Source: Chrysemys picta bellii
Taxonomy: Eukaryota > Chordata > Testudines > Emydidae
Assembly: GCF_011386835.1 (NCBI RefSeq)
Contig: NC_088796.1
Span: forward strand, 71,747,468 to 71,811,467
Direction: 5' to 3'
DNA length: 64,000 nucleotides
Made by a program: the position numbers and the translations under genes. Each line of letters starts with the position of its first letter. Within the stretch, counting starts at the first letter, position 1. A model generated the notes under the pieces. That model did not search any database and had not been told where the DNA came from. It saw nothing but the letters and a program-made list of their open reading frames with translations. Below are positions 13,301-28,400 of this stretch, piece after piece.

Positions 13301-15908
13301 AGAAATAAGACAAAACTTTAAAAACACTCTTTATAACATAAGATAAAATACCTAACATGGAGCTGTTTTGCTGTTTGAACAAAGCAAGATTGGTCTGTTT
13401 CTTTAAGCACTTCTTGAGCATATCCCACAAGACCATTGTTTTCCAGAAGTCCTTGATATTCTTCTATTTGGGTTTGGAGTTTCTCTAGTCTTAAGTTCTT
13501 GGATGCCTCAATTGCCCTCAGAGCAGCTGATCTCCTCTCTTCCAAAACCTCGAACAGCTTGTCAAAGTTATTAGATGCTTCTTCTTTAGCCCTCTCACCA
13601 TTGCACTATTACAAAATACAAAGTACATTTAAAAAACAAAAGAACTCATTCTGTAGTACTTTGAAATCTTATGGGAAGCAATAGAAGGTTTTATGAAAAT
13701 TTTTCAAAAACAGCATTGCAAAGTTCTACTCATTCATGGCAAATAATTTTTGATGGGCAAAACAGACGTCAGTATTTTCATCATCAAAATAAAGAGCAAC
13801 TGAGTAGATTTTGTGCCTGAGTTGGGAAACGGTCATGACAATTTCACAACTTTAATGTAGTTAGGTGAGTGGACAGGAAAATGCTTCTCTGCTCAGCCAA
13901 TGCAAACCCTTGAACCATGCAAGGCATTTCTCCACCTACATCATCCCGCAAGGATTTAAACTGATTCTTGAACAACTTCTGTGATGGCAGCTCTACAACT
14001 TTATGTGAGAGTGGAATAATTTAAGCCCTGGAGAACACTAAGAAGTTTCCTTAGAGCTAATATTCATGTATATTTCCCATGTAAACGGAGAGTTATTTCC
14101 ATTATATGCGAGTAGAAACATGATTTTTAAAAGAATATTTCTTTTATTCTATATTTCTAAAATATAGTAAGTGAAAACTCCTGGACCTATTATATTTTCC
14201 ATTCTCTCTGCACACGCTCTTTGCTTATGTAATACCAGCTTCTTCTCAGCCCCTTATGTCTTATATATAAGCTTTTTTCCCAGCCTGAACTTCCTACACT
14301 TTCTCATTCTGTTATTTCCTTAAATTTTATTTTGACTGTATTATAGTCTAACTACAATTTAAGATGGAAGAGACCTATTAGATCAAGTTCCTCTTCTGCA
14401 GGAGGGTCATTGAATATTATTTCTATTTAGCTATAGAATGTAGCACCTATACATTTCTAGTTCAATGGGGACCCAATGCAGATTGGAAGACATTCCCTGT
14501 CCTAAAAAATATATAGCATAATGGGATGTTATCAAACATTAAATTTAGTATATTAGTCAAAAATGGTTTAACTCCAGACAAGCAACTTTTGATTATTTTG
14601 TGCATTGTCACTCACACTGTAAAGTTCTACTTTGAAGCATCTGTTCATCCCAATTTGCAGAACATATACAATTTTTATTTACAGTGTAAAAGATGACAGT
14701 CTAGAGAAAATACATAAGAGCACAACCTTTTCTTTGAGAGAGCGCGCGCGCATGAATGTCTAACAAAAAAAAATCTGACCAATAAGTTATTCCTACCTCT
14801 GTTTCTTTCATTAAAAGACCCAATTCAGAAATTTGACCTTTCACCTGGCTCTCCTTACTAATGAGGTATTCTATGTCCTTTGAAAGTTTTTCCTGTAGAA
14901 ATAGAATAGTAAGTTAGAAGAAATAGGATAATATACCTACATTGGCAGTTGGTGCACGTAAGTCATATACAAGACAGACGTCCAATGCTCAATTTGAGTT
15001 GTTCAGTTAAATTTACCTATTTACAGAAGACCAACAGCCAGCCATGGATTATATATAAGCAATAGATTACAGGAACGACAGGTCACTGATCAGCTCTACC
15101 TGGTGATCTGTATGCAGTGTCAGATGTTTCCAAGGATGGTGAAAAATCTCTATAATGCACCTAAGTTCATGCTATAGTGTACCATACGCCATCGAAGGAC
15201 ATTTCTTCCCAACCTCAGAAACCAATTTTCTCATACCCTGAAGAGTGAGATTTAAGGTCTTTGTGATAATTACTAATATTTATATAAATGAAATATAAAT
15301 GTAATATCTTAAAAACACTATGGTAATTAAGATGATTAGGACTGGCAGAATTTGACTTTATATTATTTTGATAAAAATAAAAACTAAATATTTGTAGTTA
15401 TCTATTTAATTTTTCACAGTTGCAGGATATTACTGGGGGGAGGGGGTCATAAAATAATTTAATTTCAGTAGACACTGGGATTCAAAAAGTTAAATTTTTA
15501 ACTGTAAAAACACAAAAAGTGTCCTTAAATTAAACTCTAGTAAGTTCCCATGGAGCCTTTTTCTTACTTTGCCTACATGTAAATTGTGATTATCCATCAA
15601 TGGAAGTTTGTGCATTGGTTCGTGTACACCGTGAATTTGACTTTAACCAAAAGTTACCAATAAAAATCTTCCAAGACTAATTAAGATTGAGTTTGGAGTT
15701 TCTGAATATTTTGCTTCTGTAGCTCATTATTTTTCACCAGAACCAGAAAGTTGGAAATACTGCAAGGATAGTGTAACATAAATAGCCAGTGCTGGAAACT
15801 GAATGAAAAAGAAACCCTATCCTAGACCAAGTAGCTCAGATAAACAACACTCCCACTTCCCTACCCCACAAAAAAGGAAAAACAAGTATTTTAAGTTTGC
15901 TCTACAGT

Positions 15909-15989
<81 letters not shown>

Positions 15990-18900
15990 AGTTCAATTTT
16001 GGTTTAATTTAACTTGTGGTTCTTTTAGGCTTCTAGAACCTGCTTCAGCTATGGGACAAATTTGCTTTTCACTATTTAAAAAACAATTTCATCATTTGAA
16101 ATTCCGTTTGCTCCTTTGTTTTTTAGTCAGTTCCTCCCCAAGTCATAAGACAAGAGTCTGTTTTACCTGAATAGCTAGAGTGAGCTGAGCTATACTGGCC
16201 AGTAGTGCCATGTTCTTAGAATCATAGAATATCAGAGTTGGAAGGGACCTCAAGAGGTCATCTAGTCCAACCCCCTGCTCAAAGCAGGACCAATTCCCAA
16301 TAAAAATTTCTTAACTTTTTTGAAGTCTGTACTTTAGAGTGAGCTAAAAGAAACATTAATGGAAACATTTTATAAAGATGGGCAGATAAGGTTTATCATT
16401 TTATATGAGCCAGAGTATGTAGTGTTGTGTATTGTTTTAGATAGAATTAACACCCACTCACATGATTTAAGAAACTAGTTACATCATCATGTTCTATTGT
16501 GCAACAGCCACATGGATAAGGCATTAATTACAACATCCTCTAAATGCAAAAGCCTGGGAGTGTTTATAACATGCAATACCTTACACAGTTTTCTTAAGAC
16601 AAACTGAAAAGACAAGACATTTAGTCTTACCTTGAGAGTTTTGTAGGCAGTGCTCATGGTTGTTACTCTATGATTTGCATGAGACCCACCCAATTTACAA
16701 AGATGACACACAGGCCTTCTGCAAATTTCACAGTACATGTTTACCCTCTCCATTTCATGTTCTGGACACATCAAGATCTGCCAAAAATAATAAGAATGAA
16801 CTGTATTTCAGAAAAACATCTAACAGCTCATTAAGGTACAGTATAACAGTAAATCAATCCCACTGGACAAACTCAAGTAATTTACGTTCATTTTATTATA
16901 ATCCATTGCATTATAATCCATTGCAAGTAATATCAGGAGGGGGGAAAGAAATATTGCCCAGTGGCCTGTGAATAGAAGAACAGAGGTGAAATGAGCAAAA
17001 TATGCAGTCCTCAAATGAAGCAAACTTTTCCTTTGAATTCCAAGGCTTGGTCTACACTACCCCCCTAATTCGAACTAAGGTACGCAACTTCAGCTACGTG
17101 AATAACGTAGCTGAAGTCGAAGTACCTTAGTTCGAACTTACCTTGGTCCACACTCGGCAGGCAGGCTCCCCCGTCGACTCCGCGGTACTCCTCTCGCCAA
17201 GCTGGAGTACCGCAGTCGACGGCGAGCACTTCCGGGTTCGACTTATCGCGTCCAGACTAGACGCGATAAGTCGAACCCAGAAGTTCGATTGCCAGCCGCC
17301 GAACTAGCGGGTAAGTGTAGCCAAGGCCCAAGTATCAACTTTGATCTTCTTTAGGCTTTTCACTGAAGAAGACAACCTGTTTACCAAGGTGCTACTGAGA
17401 CAATTTCAAGAGTGCATCATTAGGCTAGAAGTATGAATATTCGGGATTCTATGGTTACAAACTACTGGGCTGGCAAAAAGAAGGGAAGCCCTAATAAAAT
17501 TCCTTTAAACAGACCTCAAAATATGAGGATTGAATTAATAAGGACATTAGCAGCCACTGTTTGGAAGACAAGCCATTTTTCCACAGGAATGTCTGGCCTT
17601 CATAACAGATCACATTTCTACTCCTCATCTTGTCTCTTACTACAATCAAATGAAAGTTACAGCCCTCCAACAAGGTGCAGGTGGAAAAAACCAAGAAGAT
17701 TATCTTGTCCTTCTCTCAATTCAGGAACAATCATAGTCAGGGCCGGCTCCAGGCACCAGCTTAACAAGCAGGTGCTTGGAGCGGTCAAGGGAGAGGGGCG
17801 GCACCTGCATCAGTTCAGGGGCAGCAGGTCCCTCACTCCCTCTAGGAGGGGAGGACCTGTCGCCGAACTGCCACTGCCACCGATCGCGGCCTTTTTTCGG
17901 GGGGGCGCTTGGGGTGGCAGAAATGCTGGAGCTGGCCCTGATCATATTATATGCTTCTCTGATCCCCACCACACGCATCACCAAGTGCTATCAAGTCTGG
18001 TTTTAAATGAATCAAATAGATGACTGGGAACATTGTTTAGAGGACTAATACTTCACGCATTCAAGTCATGGCCTAACAAAGCATGTGATGCAAGTGCACA
18101 TTTAATCTTACATAAGAGTGCTGGCATCCCTTAATAAGGCCATCACAAAAGCTTTAATGTACACCACATTAAAAACCACTTACCTTGGGCCTGAAGTTAG
18201 TAGTTGGTCCTACATACTCATGCTGGGCTTTTACAGTTCCCCAAGGATGATGTATTTTGAAGCATTCGTTGCAATAGCTTGCACTGCAGTCCATGCAACT
18301 CTTTGTAGATTCTTGAGGTGGAGGTTTGCAGGCATCACACATAATAGCAGTGGCTGCCCTGGCTGCCTGCCTGTATCTTTCCACAATAGTTTCCAGGGTG
18401 AAATTTCGAAATAAGCCATTGATGCCACGTTCTCCCAGATCCACATCATGCCGGCAGCCAGGACAAGGAAAAATGGTCGTCTTAGGAGTCAGTGAATTGC
18501 GTTTCCAGCCTGTATAGATGGCAAGTCCTAGTTTAGTTACAACATAACAGGAAGAATGATTAGCATGAGAAAGGGGGAAAGACAGAACCTAACACAAGAA
18601 TCCACGAGCCTAAATTCTGAGGAAATCCTGAACTACTTTAGCACATGTCATTCAAAGTGGTATAATGTGAATACAGGTGAATTCTGCCAAGCCAAAGAAA
18701 ATAACCTTTTTTTAAAATTAAACAAGGCATGACCCCTTGTTGGATTCAGAAGATAAAGTAAAAAATTAATTCCAAATGAAATTGCAGTAAAACTATAATA
18801 ATTCTGACTACAGAATTGCAATGTTGCAATTTTGTTTCTTGCTATAGTAAAATATGCCAATAGTGCTACACTCATGCCTTTATCTTCAGAGTAGGCACTG

Positions 18901-21900
18901 TATGTTCCAGTCATTCTGAAAGACAATACCAGTTAAATTTAGTGATTAATCTCGGCAGAACTGTGCACGATGCGGAAAATGGCCTAATAGGTCTGTATTC
19001 ATTCCTGGTGGCAAGTCACTTTGGCACAAATGCACTCCGTCCAGTTACTTAAACTTGTCTGATTTTACACAGGAAGGGAATATCTACCCTACTAAGCTTG
19101 ACAAATTTACATGGTAATTACATGAATGTGAAAAGCTGAAACACAAATCACTAACAGACCAAGAGTTACCATAATAAATCTAGTTTTGGATACCACATGG
19201 TTAAAGTCTCCGACACTTTCTGGAATTCACATTAGTGTTTGGGGTGACTCTGTCCAAAGTGGAGATTGTTTAATCTCAAAAAGTAAGAATAAATAGCAGA
19301 TGTATGTAGTTGAATTTGAACTTTTACAAGTTTTATTATGGCTGCAACATATCCCAAGGGAGCCACAACTACAAAACAAGACAGGCTGGACATTTAGAAC
19401 ACTAGAAAATCCCAACCAAATCACCCAGTCAATCACAATATGCACAGACTGATTTGGTTTTTCCCAGCTGAATTGCTCAGAATATAGCACTTTTAAACAA
19501 GGGTGTCAGAACCATCTCTGTGAAAGGAAGACTACTTCTAGTAAGGTTAAATGAGACAACAGCTCCAAGTCTGGGGGGTGGGGGGGGAGGAGGAGCTAAA
19601 AGGAGTTACTGGCAAGAAGTAATGTTCTGCCCTACAACAATAGAAGTTTCAACATAGCCAATCAATTGGCTATTTTCATGGCTTCGGTTACCAGTCAAGG
19701 GGAATCCGAGCACCAAGAAGAGGTATCTAGTTTTTTTGAAGGTTTTATAGTTTCACCTAGTCTGTATTAAAGAAAATATCAGCTTACTTAGGCTTAAAGG
19801 AATTTTGCTCTACTTTTAGTTGGGGAATATAGTGCATTATGGTGACATCAAATAACTGTGCACAAAACTCAAGAATTCCCCTGCTCCTTCTCTCAATAGC
19901 TATTCCATCTTCCCTTGTTCAAAGACTGGGATAAAGTGGCTAACTTCACCACGTGCGCACACACACACACACACACACACACACCTGTTTCCATTTTGAG
20001 TCTGCAAAACTTGGGATAGCTCAACACTCCTACAAAGCCTCAGACAGGAAGTACTTAATTTATTTCATTCTTGTGCAAAGAAATAGGAGGCGCATCAGCC
20101 AAAAGGAGGCAATTTAAATAAATTCAAAATTGACTAAACTGGTATTTAGGCCTGGTGCATATCCTCCCCTCCTTCTCCTGCCATTAAGCTTTAAGTGATG
20201 CTTCTGTAACTAGAGCATGGCATTACCAACCTTTTCTCAAAAATGTTTTCAGATTCTGAGAATTGTGTTGCTATGACTCATGCAACTGTAAATTAAGGCA
20301 ATTTCCTCTTTTCTTTTTATGCATATGTTGGATCCCTTACCACCAAATTCTAAGGGAGAATGTCTCCCACCAACATAGCTTCCACCTCTCAGAGAGGTGG
20401 AGTAATTATGCTAATGGGACAGCGCTCTTCCATCGGCACAGCGCTTCTTCACCAGACGTGCAGCTGTGCCAACATAGCGCTGTAGTGTAGACTTGCTCTA
20501 AGTCTTATAATTTATTAAGCTCGTTTAATTCTTTTCAAGAATAATTATTTTCTAAAAGGAAATTAGACAATATCTCTATTTAGTCAGCTGTCTTAATTCA
20601 GAAAAAAATTATATAGTTTCCCAGAATTTTGAAAGTTTACCTCGAGTATTAAGATTCCATTACATGCAAAGCTATCTATCTGCCCCTAATATATCAACCA
20701 AATCAGAATTTTCTTCACAACTTCCAGCATTCTGCAACCTTTCTTTAAAAATATTCACACCAGGAACTAAACACCCTTTTTATAACCTTTACTTTAGGGT
20801 GAAAGAACTGTTTTTCAAAATATGTTCGATATGGCAGGTATGTATATGCTTCTGGAATTGAAAGGCCCATAGAGTGAGCAAGTGTGCACAAGCAGACAGT
20901 GATCTCCAATTCAGTAGGTTCTGTATTTCTGTCTAGACAGCCTACAGAAAGATGGCCAGCTCAGATTTATGAATAAATACAATTAAACTGATTAGTGTAG
21001 TTAAGGGAACGTACAGATTTCTGGCTACAAAGGAATCCAAAGTGTTTGGGTACTTACTTGCAGTGAATTTAATAACCCAAGCCGGATGCCCTGCAAGACC
21101 TGTAACTTGGCATAGATGAGCAACACACATGTAATGGATGAAAACAGTACTGATTTAAAAGCCTTATTTAAATGTACACCCAGACATATGCACTTAAGTT
21201 TAAATAATGCACCTTCAGACACTTCAAAGAGAGCCTGAAAGGTCTGAGAAGAAGGATTATTTGGCATTCAAACCATGCAGTGAAGAGTAGCAAGATAAAA
21301 GCAAGAGAATACTCACGTTCACTAATTAAGCAAATAAATAATGAAAAATAATGGTAGCTTGTAAAAACACAGCACATGAGCAGTTTAACATGCCAGCTAA
21401 ATGAGCAATGACAAAAAGCAAAACAGGTGAAAAAAGTATAGTGCAGTGGTCATGTTTAAAATCAGAACAATCAAACTCTTATCCAATAGCATGCTTTTGA
21501 AGTCTGGACCAAGTGACACACAGAAGTGGCGTTAATATTTATTTAACCCAGAAGTGAGTTAGTTGCCAACCAATTGTGGCCTTTCATTCTGTCACTTAAA
21601 ACACAAAATCAGACCATGGTAATGACTACATGCTTTACATATATACTGGTGACACCATACCTAGAACAACACATTCAGTGGCCAGGAAATCCAAAAGATC
21701 TTAAAAAGATGCTCCATCCCTTTTTGTTAAATTTACTCCAATAATTTGATTTTTCTTAGACTCGTGACTACTTCATGGCATTTAAGCCCTCTCAAGAGGC
21801 GAAGATAATTTTTCTAGTTAAAATAGCACCATATGCTAAATAGTTTTAGATACATGAAGAATTAGCCTCATCACTACTAATGGCTGCTCTCTCCAATTTT

Positions 21901-24900
21901 TTTTAAGTCAAATATAGTTGTTAAAAGATAAGATTTCTGTTCCAAAGATGGAGTAAATTGATCACAATGTGTGATGAATAACCAGGTAGATTAATATATT
22001 ATAGTTAATGAGATGGGTTTTGTTCCTCATTCACAAAAGCAAAAAGTTAAATTTTGCAGATATACAAAATCCAATTCTGCCAACAATTAATCACATGCTT
22101 ATGTTTACTAACATGAGTAGTAAGTCAAGGCATTAAAATTGCACACATTTTATCTAAATCTTTTTTTTAAATGTTTTCCTCTAAGAGTGTGCTAGGTCAA
22201 CATTTACAACGTAGAACAGCATAATATGTGGCAGTTAAAACCAGAAAAGGGATAATGCACCTTAAAAATATAAATTGCTTGTTTGTGTTTTTCAGATAAA
22301 ATATGATATCACCAGTATTCTGTGATTATGGTGGATATGAACACTGAATTTGTGGAGGGGTTAAAAAGATTAAAGGATACTTTAAAGGTCAACTGGATTT
22401 AGGGTGACCAGAAGTCCCGATTTTATAGGGACAGTCCTGATATTTGGGGCTTTTTCTTATATAGGCTCCTATTACCCACCACCCTCTGTCCCGATTTTTC
22501 ACACTTGCTATCTGGTCACCCTAACTGGATTCAGCTACAAACCTCTTAAATTAATTAATATTTCCACCTCCCGCCCACAATTAGCATTTTTGTAAGATTC
22601 TTAAAAAAAAAAAAGTATGGACTTTCCTTTCTTTTTAGAAAACATAACTTCACTCATATTAGGTACTGCATGAATTTAAAATCTTTCAGTTATAATAATT
22701 CTAGGTATTGCTTATAACTAGAGCAGACATATAGCAGAAGTGATTTTTAACTTTTTTTTTAGGCTACTTGAACTGTCTGCAAACTGATGGCAATCTCTAT
22801 TTTGAGAGATCCTTCATAATTTATTCCATATCATATTTCTAAACATTTGAGTGAAATAAGTTATATTATTTTTTCCTCCAGTTTGATTTTTAGATTTGTG
22901 TGTTTAATGTGAAGTTTGGATTCAATTAATAATTTTCTGAAATCCATTCATTTTTTCTCTTTCAACAGTATATACCCAATTTAATCTCTTATAGGTGTAC
23001 TATAATTTGCAAGACCACAACATTATTTCTCCATTTTTCTGTTTGCTTTGTGCATTTGACAATATTTAAATAAGTGAGTTTCAGTGCTTCCCCTGTTTGT
23101 GTGGGCCTGTCACACAGCAACAAAAAGGATTATTTAGCAAGACAGGAAAGTGCAATCGTAAAACCACAAAAATTGGCAGGGAAAATAGGGAGCAGGTTTA
23201 ATAACTGAAACTATATATTTTTTGTAAATTGGTTATACTTGGGGTTGACTGTGTTCCTTTAAGCACTCTGAACATTTATAAAACAATATGTTGTTTGGGT
23301 TTCTTGGGTATATACAGAAACCAAAGCAGAGCTTGATAAGGAAACGCTATCTAAAAACTTGAATTCCTAAATAACAATGTACTGTTACAAACAGCAATTT
23401 ACAATTATCACATACATGTAGTATCACTTAATCTTTAAGAAAGCTACAAGTGAATTTTCATAATTATAATAAGAACTTGTCAATGTTTCAGTGTCCCTGT
23501 GATGAGTGTTGGTATATCACAAGAAAAGCTACTATTACACTACTACTTCCCAGCATTAATTCCACTCAACATTTTGGAACTGACAGGAATAGTCATCTCA
23601 GTATTTGAATGTCTGAAGAAGTTGTATAACCAAAGCCCTTCTAAAACAAAAATCACACCGAAACAAAAAAAAACAAAACAAAAAAGGACACACACACCAC
23701 CAGATATTGGTATATCATTTTGAAGTCTCCTATTTTCCTCACGCCGAGATTCATTTCCTGGATCCCAAAACTACCTTATCAGACTGGCAAGATGGCAGCT
23801 TCCTCTTTAGTAGTTATGTATTACATTAAAGTAGGGCTGCCACCCCTGACAGTCCGGGTTTTGGCTTCTGTATCCCAGTGCCATTGAGGGTTGCCAGGTG
23901 CCCGGTTCTTTTTCAGAAAGTCTGGTCAAAAAGGAGACCTGGCAGTGTCTGGTCAGATGTGCTGACTGGACACCAAAAGTCCAGTTACCACAGGGCGGGG
24001 GGAGGCATGGGGTCATTAATCTATGCCAGCCCCTGCTCAGCTCGGGCTACTTTCTACCTGCAGGCAGGCTCCTTGTCAGGCTACAGAAGCTCTCATCCCA
24101 GCCCAGTAGCAGAGGGACCCCCGCTGGAAGGGAAAGTAGCGGAGCACAGGGCTGGATCTTGGGAGTCCGGTTACCAGCCATTAGACAGGTAGCAACCCTA
24201 TATTTAAGAAACCTTTAAAAAACTGTTTATTCATTCACTCTTCTTTGTGATGAATTACAAATTTATATTGCCATTATTTTCCCTTTAAAAAAAGGATTAT
24301 AACCGACCATAATTAACAATATATAGAAGATCAATACTTTAATTAGGTATTACTGGAAGTAAAACTACAATCAGTTTTACTGGAACCTGGTTTTATAGCC
24401 TCTGAGGAAATGATTCCTTAGGAAAAACAATAGACAGAAATTTTTGGATGGTATACTACAGAAATTAAGAGTAACACTGACAAAAAATATTCTACAGGTT
24501 TTAGTCCAGTTGACCTTTAGATCAATTGCAAAACAGAATGAAAAGTTTTTCAGATAATCTTCCATAACTTTGGTCAAGTCTACAAAAGTGTAGCTGATGG
24601 ACACTGATATTTAAAAACTATATGCTAACCAATTATATTTAAATTAAGATCTAAATGCTACACTATCTACAGCCAGACAAGAAGTGAAGCATTTCTACCT
24701 CTCCACCCAAAAGACCTCCGCTGCGTGGCTGTGAACAATGAACAGAAAGCTGTTTTTAGAAACAGAGAATAAATTCACCATTGGTTTACAAAAGATAAAG
24801 CAGCAACTCTTTTCTTCTCCACTGCAGTTGCCAGGTGCCCAGGTTGCCAGGTGAAATTAAAAAATATTTAGTTTCCTAATACTCTATACAGTTATAATGC

Positions 24901-25428
24901 ATAAATGGGGGAGAAAAACAAAAATCAAGCTCTCTTTTACTGTATTTCAAGAATCGTTCATCATTTACACAGCATTGGAGACCTAAACACTTTATATGAT
25001 TTTTGTAGTATAATGGCATTATACTTAAATATTTGCTTTCAAAATTATAAACCACCCCTATATTAATTAAATAATCATAAATTCTCCAATCCATAAAATC
25101 AAGGCCAGGATTTTTTAAAGTAAGCATTTGTGTACAGTTTAAGTTAGAGGATAAACCATTTACCAATTTCAGACCTTTTTGGCATTATTATAGCAAACAG
25201 CATTCGTAAAAAGCAAGTTATGCAGATAATAGCTCCATAATAGAAACCAATTTGCCTTTGGCACTTAAAGAGTTAAAAGGTCAAGACAGCAATTAGTTTT
25301 TACTACTTCACATTAAATTAATTAATTCTTTATTAATCATGTTTATGCCATATATATAGGCTTGGCAGAATTTTTATATACAAAATCAACAGATACCAAT
25401 GTTTATTTTTGAGCATTTTTTTTATTGG

Positions 25429-25460
<32 letters not shown>

Positions 25461-28400
25461 GGGAGGGTCAGACAATTATTTAATGACAGTAGATGCTGAG
25501 ATTCAAAAAATTAAAATGTAAAGCTTTAACTCACATTATCAACATCATCTGTCAAAATATATAAATAGCCTTATGTCAAACTCTAGTAAGTTCTCAGGCA
25601 GTGTTTTTCTTACTTTGCTTATCTTTCCATTTCTATTATTGCCAATGAAAATGTTTTTTCGTTGTTTTGTGTATGCATGGTGAAATTTATTGGTAAGTTA
25701 ATAAATCTTAATATAGTTATTATAGGACTGGCTACAAGCGTTGTCCTTGGTGTGAGATCTAAGGCACAACTGACCTGGGTAAGTGACTACTCCTTCGGGA
25801 CTAGGAGTAACATGAATATTGCTGTGATTCTTGGTCTTAAAAGACCATCTATCGTGGAAATACACTCACTCGCCAGGGTGACAAAACAGACCGGAGTATC
25901 CTGGGGACCGTCAGTGAATCTGTTCAAGGCTGTTAATGTGCCTGAAGAGTTTGCACATGGTACAGTTGGTTAGGGAAACCTACATTTAGAACTCGCAACC
26001 AATTTAGGGTTTGTGTCCTGTTTTTTCAAGTCTGCCCTGAGCTTGGTTCTCATGCTCTTTGGCCACCGTTGGGAGCATTACAAAGTCAATGGGAGCTTTA
26101 CACATAAATTAGCATTTTGTACCAAGTACTCTGAAAAATCAGTCCCTAGGTGTCTCAGATTGGGCACCCTAAATTACTTGTCACTTTTTTTTTTTTTTTT
26201 TTTACAATATTTACAAAAATATAATCTCTGTATTTCCAGTCTTTCATATGTAAAATGGGGATGAAAATACCACCTCACCTCAGAAGTGTTGTAAAGATTA
26301 ATTAATTAATATTTGTAAATAACTAAGATGTTTGTGAAGAATTAAGGTACTATGATGAGAGTACCACAGAAAATTTCCAGAGGAAATTAATAATTCTGTG
26401 TTCAGTGCAGAGTTGGATGGCATGTGGCAAATAGTGCATGGGGTTACATACTGAATAAGCTACCCATTCAATGAGCACTGTTCATCCTACACCAGGGGTC
26501 GGCAACCTTTCAGCAGTGGTGTGCCGAATCTTCATTTATACACTCTAATTTAAGGCTTCGCGTGCCGGTAATACATTTTAACGCTTTTTAGAAGGTCTCT
26601 CTCTAAGTCTATAATATATAACCAAACTACTGTTATATGTAAAGTAAACAAGGTTTTCAAAATGTTTCAGAAGCTTTATTTAAAATTAAATTAAAATGCA
26701 GATCTTTTCAGTTTAGTGTGATTCTTGCCCTTGCTTTTCCTTGCTGAGTTTTCCAATGACTGGCACGTATTTGGATACTTTAAGCTGCACACAGGCTTCT
26801 GAGTGATCAGTTGTTAACCGGCTCAGAGAGGTACAGAGGACAGATTTCATGTTTGAAAATACCTGTTCACACAGGTATGTGGATCCAAATGCTGAAAGCA
26901 TTGCAAATGAAATTTTCTTCAAACAGTTAAATTTCACTGGCAGGGACGTCCAGCAGGTCAAAATAGAGGCCCCATGATCTCTCTCGGTAGCTTCAAGTGC
27001 GCTCCACAGATCCACAAACTTTGATATCCACAATTCTGAGCTTTTTAACTGAATGAGTTGCATTTCGAAATCTTCAACACCCATCCACTGAAATACAGAC
27101 AAATAAATCCAAGTCGCTTTCGTTGAACTTTTCAGGTTTAATTAGAAAAGAAAGCATTGGGCCAAATCGCTGGAAATCTTGAAATCTGTCAGAAAATTTG
27201 ATTCCAGTTCTTGCATGTACTTTCCAATCTATCGACATTGACAGTGCAACATGTCGATAGCTCTTTTATGTGTTGGAAGTAGCGGAAAGTAGAAGTTTGA
27301 ATATCCCTAGAAAAAACTGCTAGTTTCACAACAAATGCTTTCCAGGCTTCATAAAGATCCAGAACTGTTTGCCGTGCACCCTGGAGACAGAGGTTAAGTT
27401 CGTTCAGGTGAGCAGTGATATCAGTTAGGAACATGAGCTTACACAGCCATTTGTCATTATCCAGTTCAGGGTAGTTTTGTTCTTTTTCCAACAAAAAGGC
27501 CTTGATTGCCTCAAAACCGTTTACAAAGAGCACCAAAACCTTGCCACGACTTAGCCACCGAATGTTGCTGTGAAGTGGGATGTCGTTATAAGCCCTGTCC
27601 ATCTCTTCTAGCAGTGCTTGAAATTGTCTGAGTCAAAGCAGATCGAGCAGCAAGGAAATTCACAATTCGCACCACTGTATTCATCACATTATTAAGCTCT
27701 GAATTAGAAATTTTTGCACACAGGTTTTCTTGATGGATGATACAGTGAAATTTGACTGTCGGATGGCCAATTTGATCTTCAAGTAACTTTACAAATCCCT
27801 TCTGTTTTCCAACCATGGCAGGAGCACCATCTGTTGTCTCACAAAATATTTTTCTGATGTCAACTCCTCGTTCTTCAAAATGGTTTACAAAACTTTCCAG
27901 TATATCTTCCCCCTTTGTTGTGCCATGCAGGGGTTTTAGGCAACAAAGTTCCTCTTGGATTTCATCGGAAGCACAGTATCTTGCAACAATTGCCAAACGT
28001 GAACGTCATTTATATCCACGCTCTCATCAACTGCAACACTAAACACTGCTGGGTCTTTCAATGCAGTCGTCTGCTTTTCCTTAATGTTTTCTGCCATTTC
28101 ACTTATGCGTCTCTCAACTGTTCTGGCAGAGATGGGCAGTTCTTTTATTCTAAATATGATTGTATCTTTATTTGGCAAATCATTGAACAAAATCTCTGAA
28201 CTGCTGAGAAAAACTTTATATATATTCCCCATCTGTAAATGGCTTTCCATTTTTTGCAATGCACTGTGCAATCTTGTAACTTCCTTCTGTAGATTGATTT
28301 TTACTTACACTTAAGCTTTTAAAAACCACTGCTTTGCTTCTCATAGACTGCTACTGCCTTTTTGATTGATTCAGTCTTGTCTGCTTCATCAAGAAAGGTT

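Noticed and set aside
17433..18023. 196-codon plus-strand open frame
   Set aside because: Runs through intron 3 and a hAT element; no domain.
15901..19984. Tandem dinucleotide arrays as possible CRISPR or satellite
   Set aside because: Simple CA/TA microsatellites in a eukaryotic intron with no spacers.
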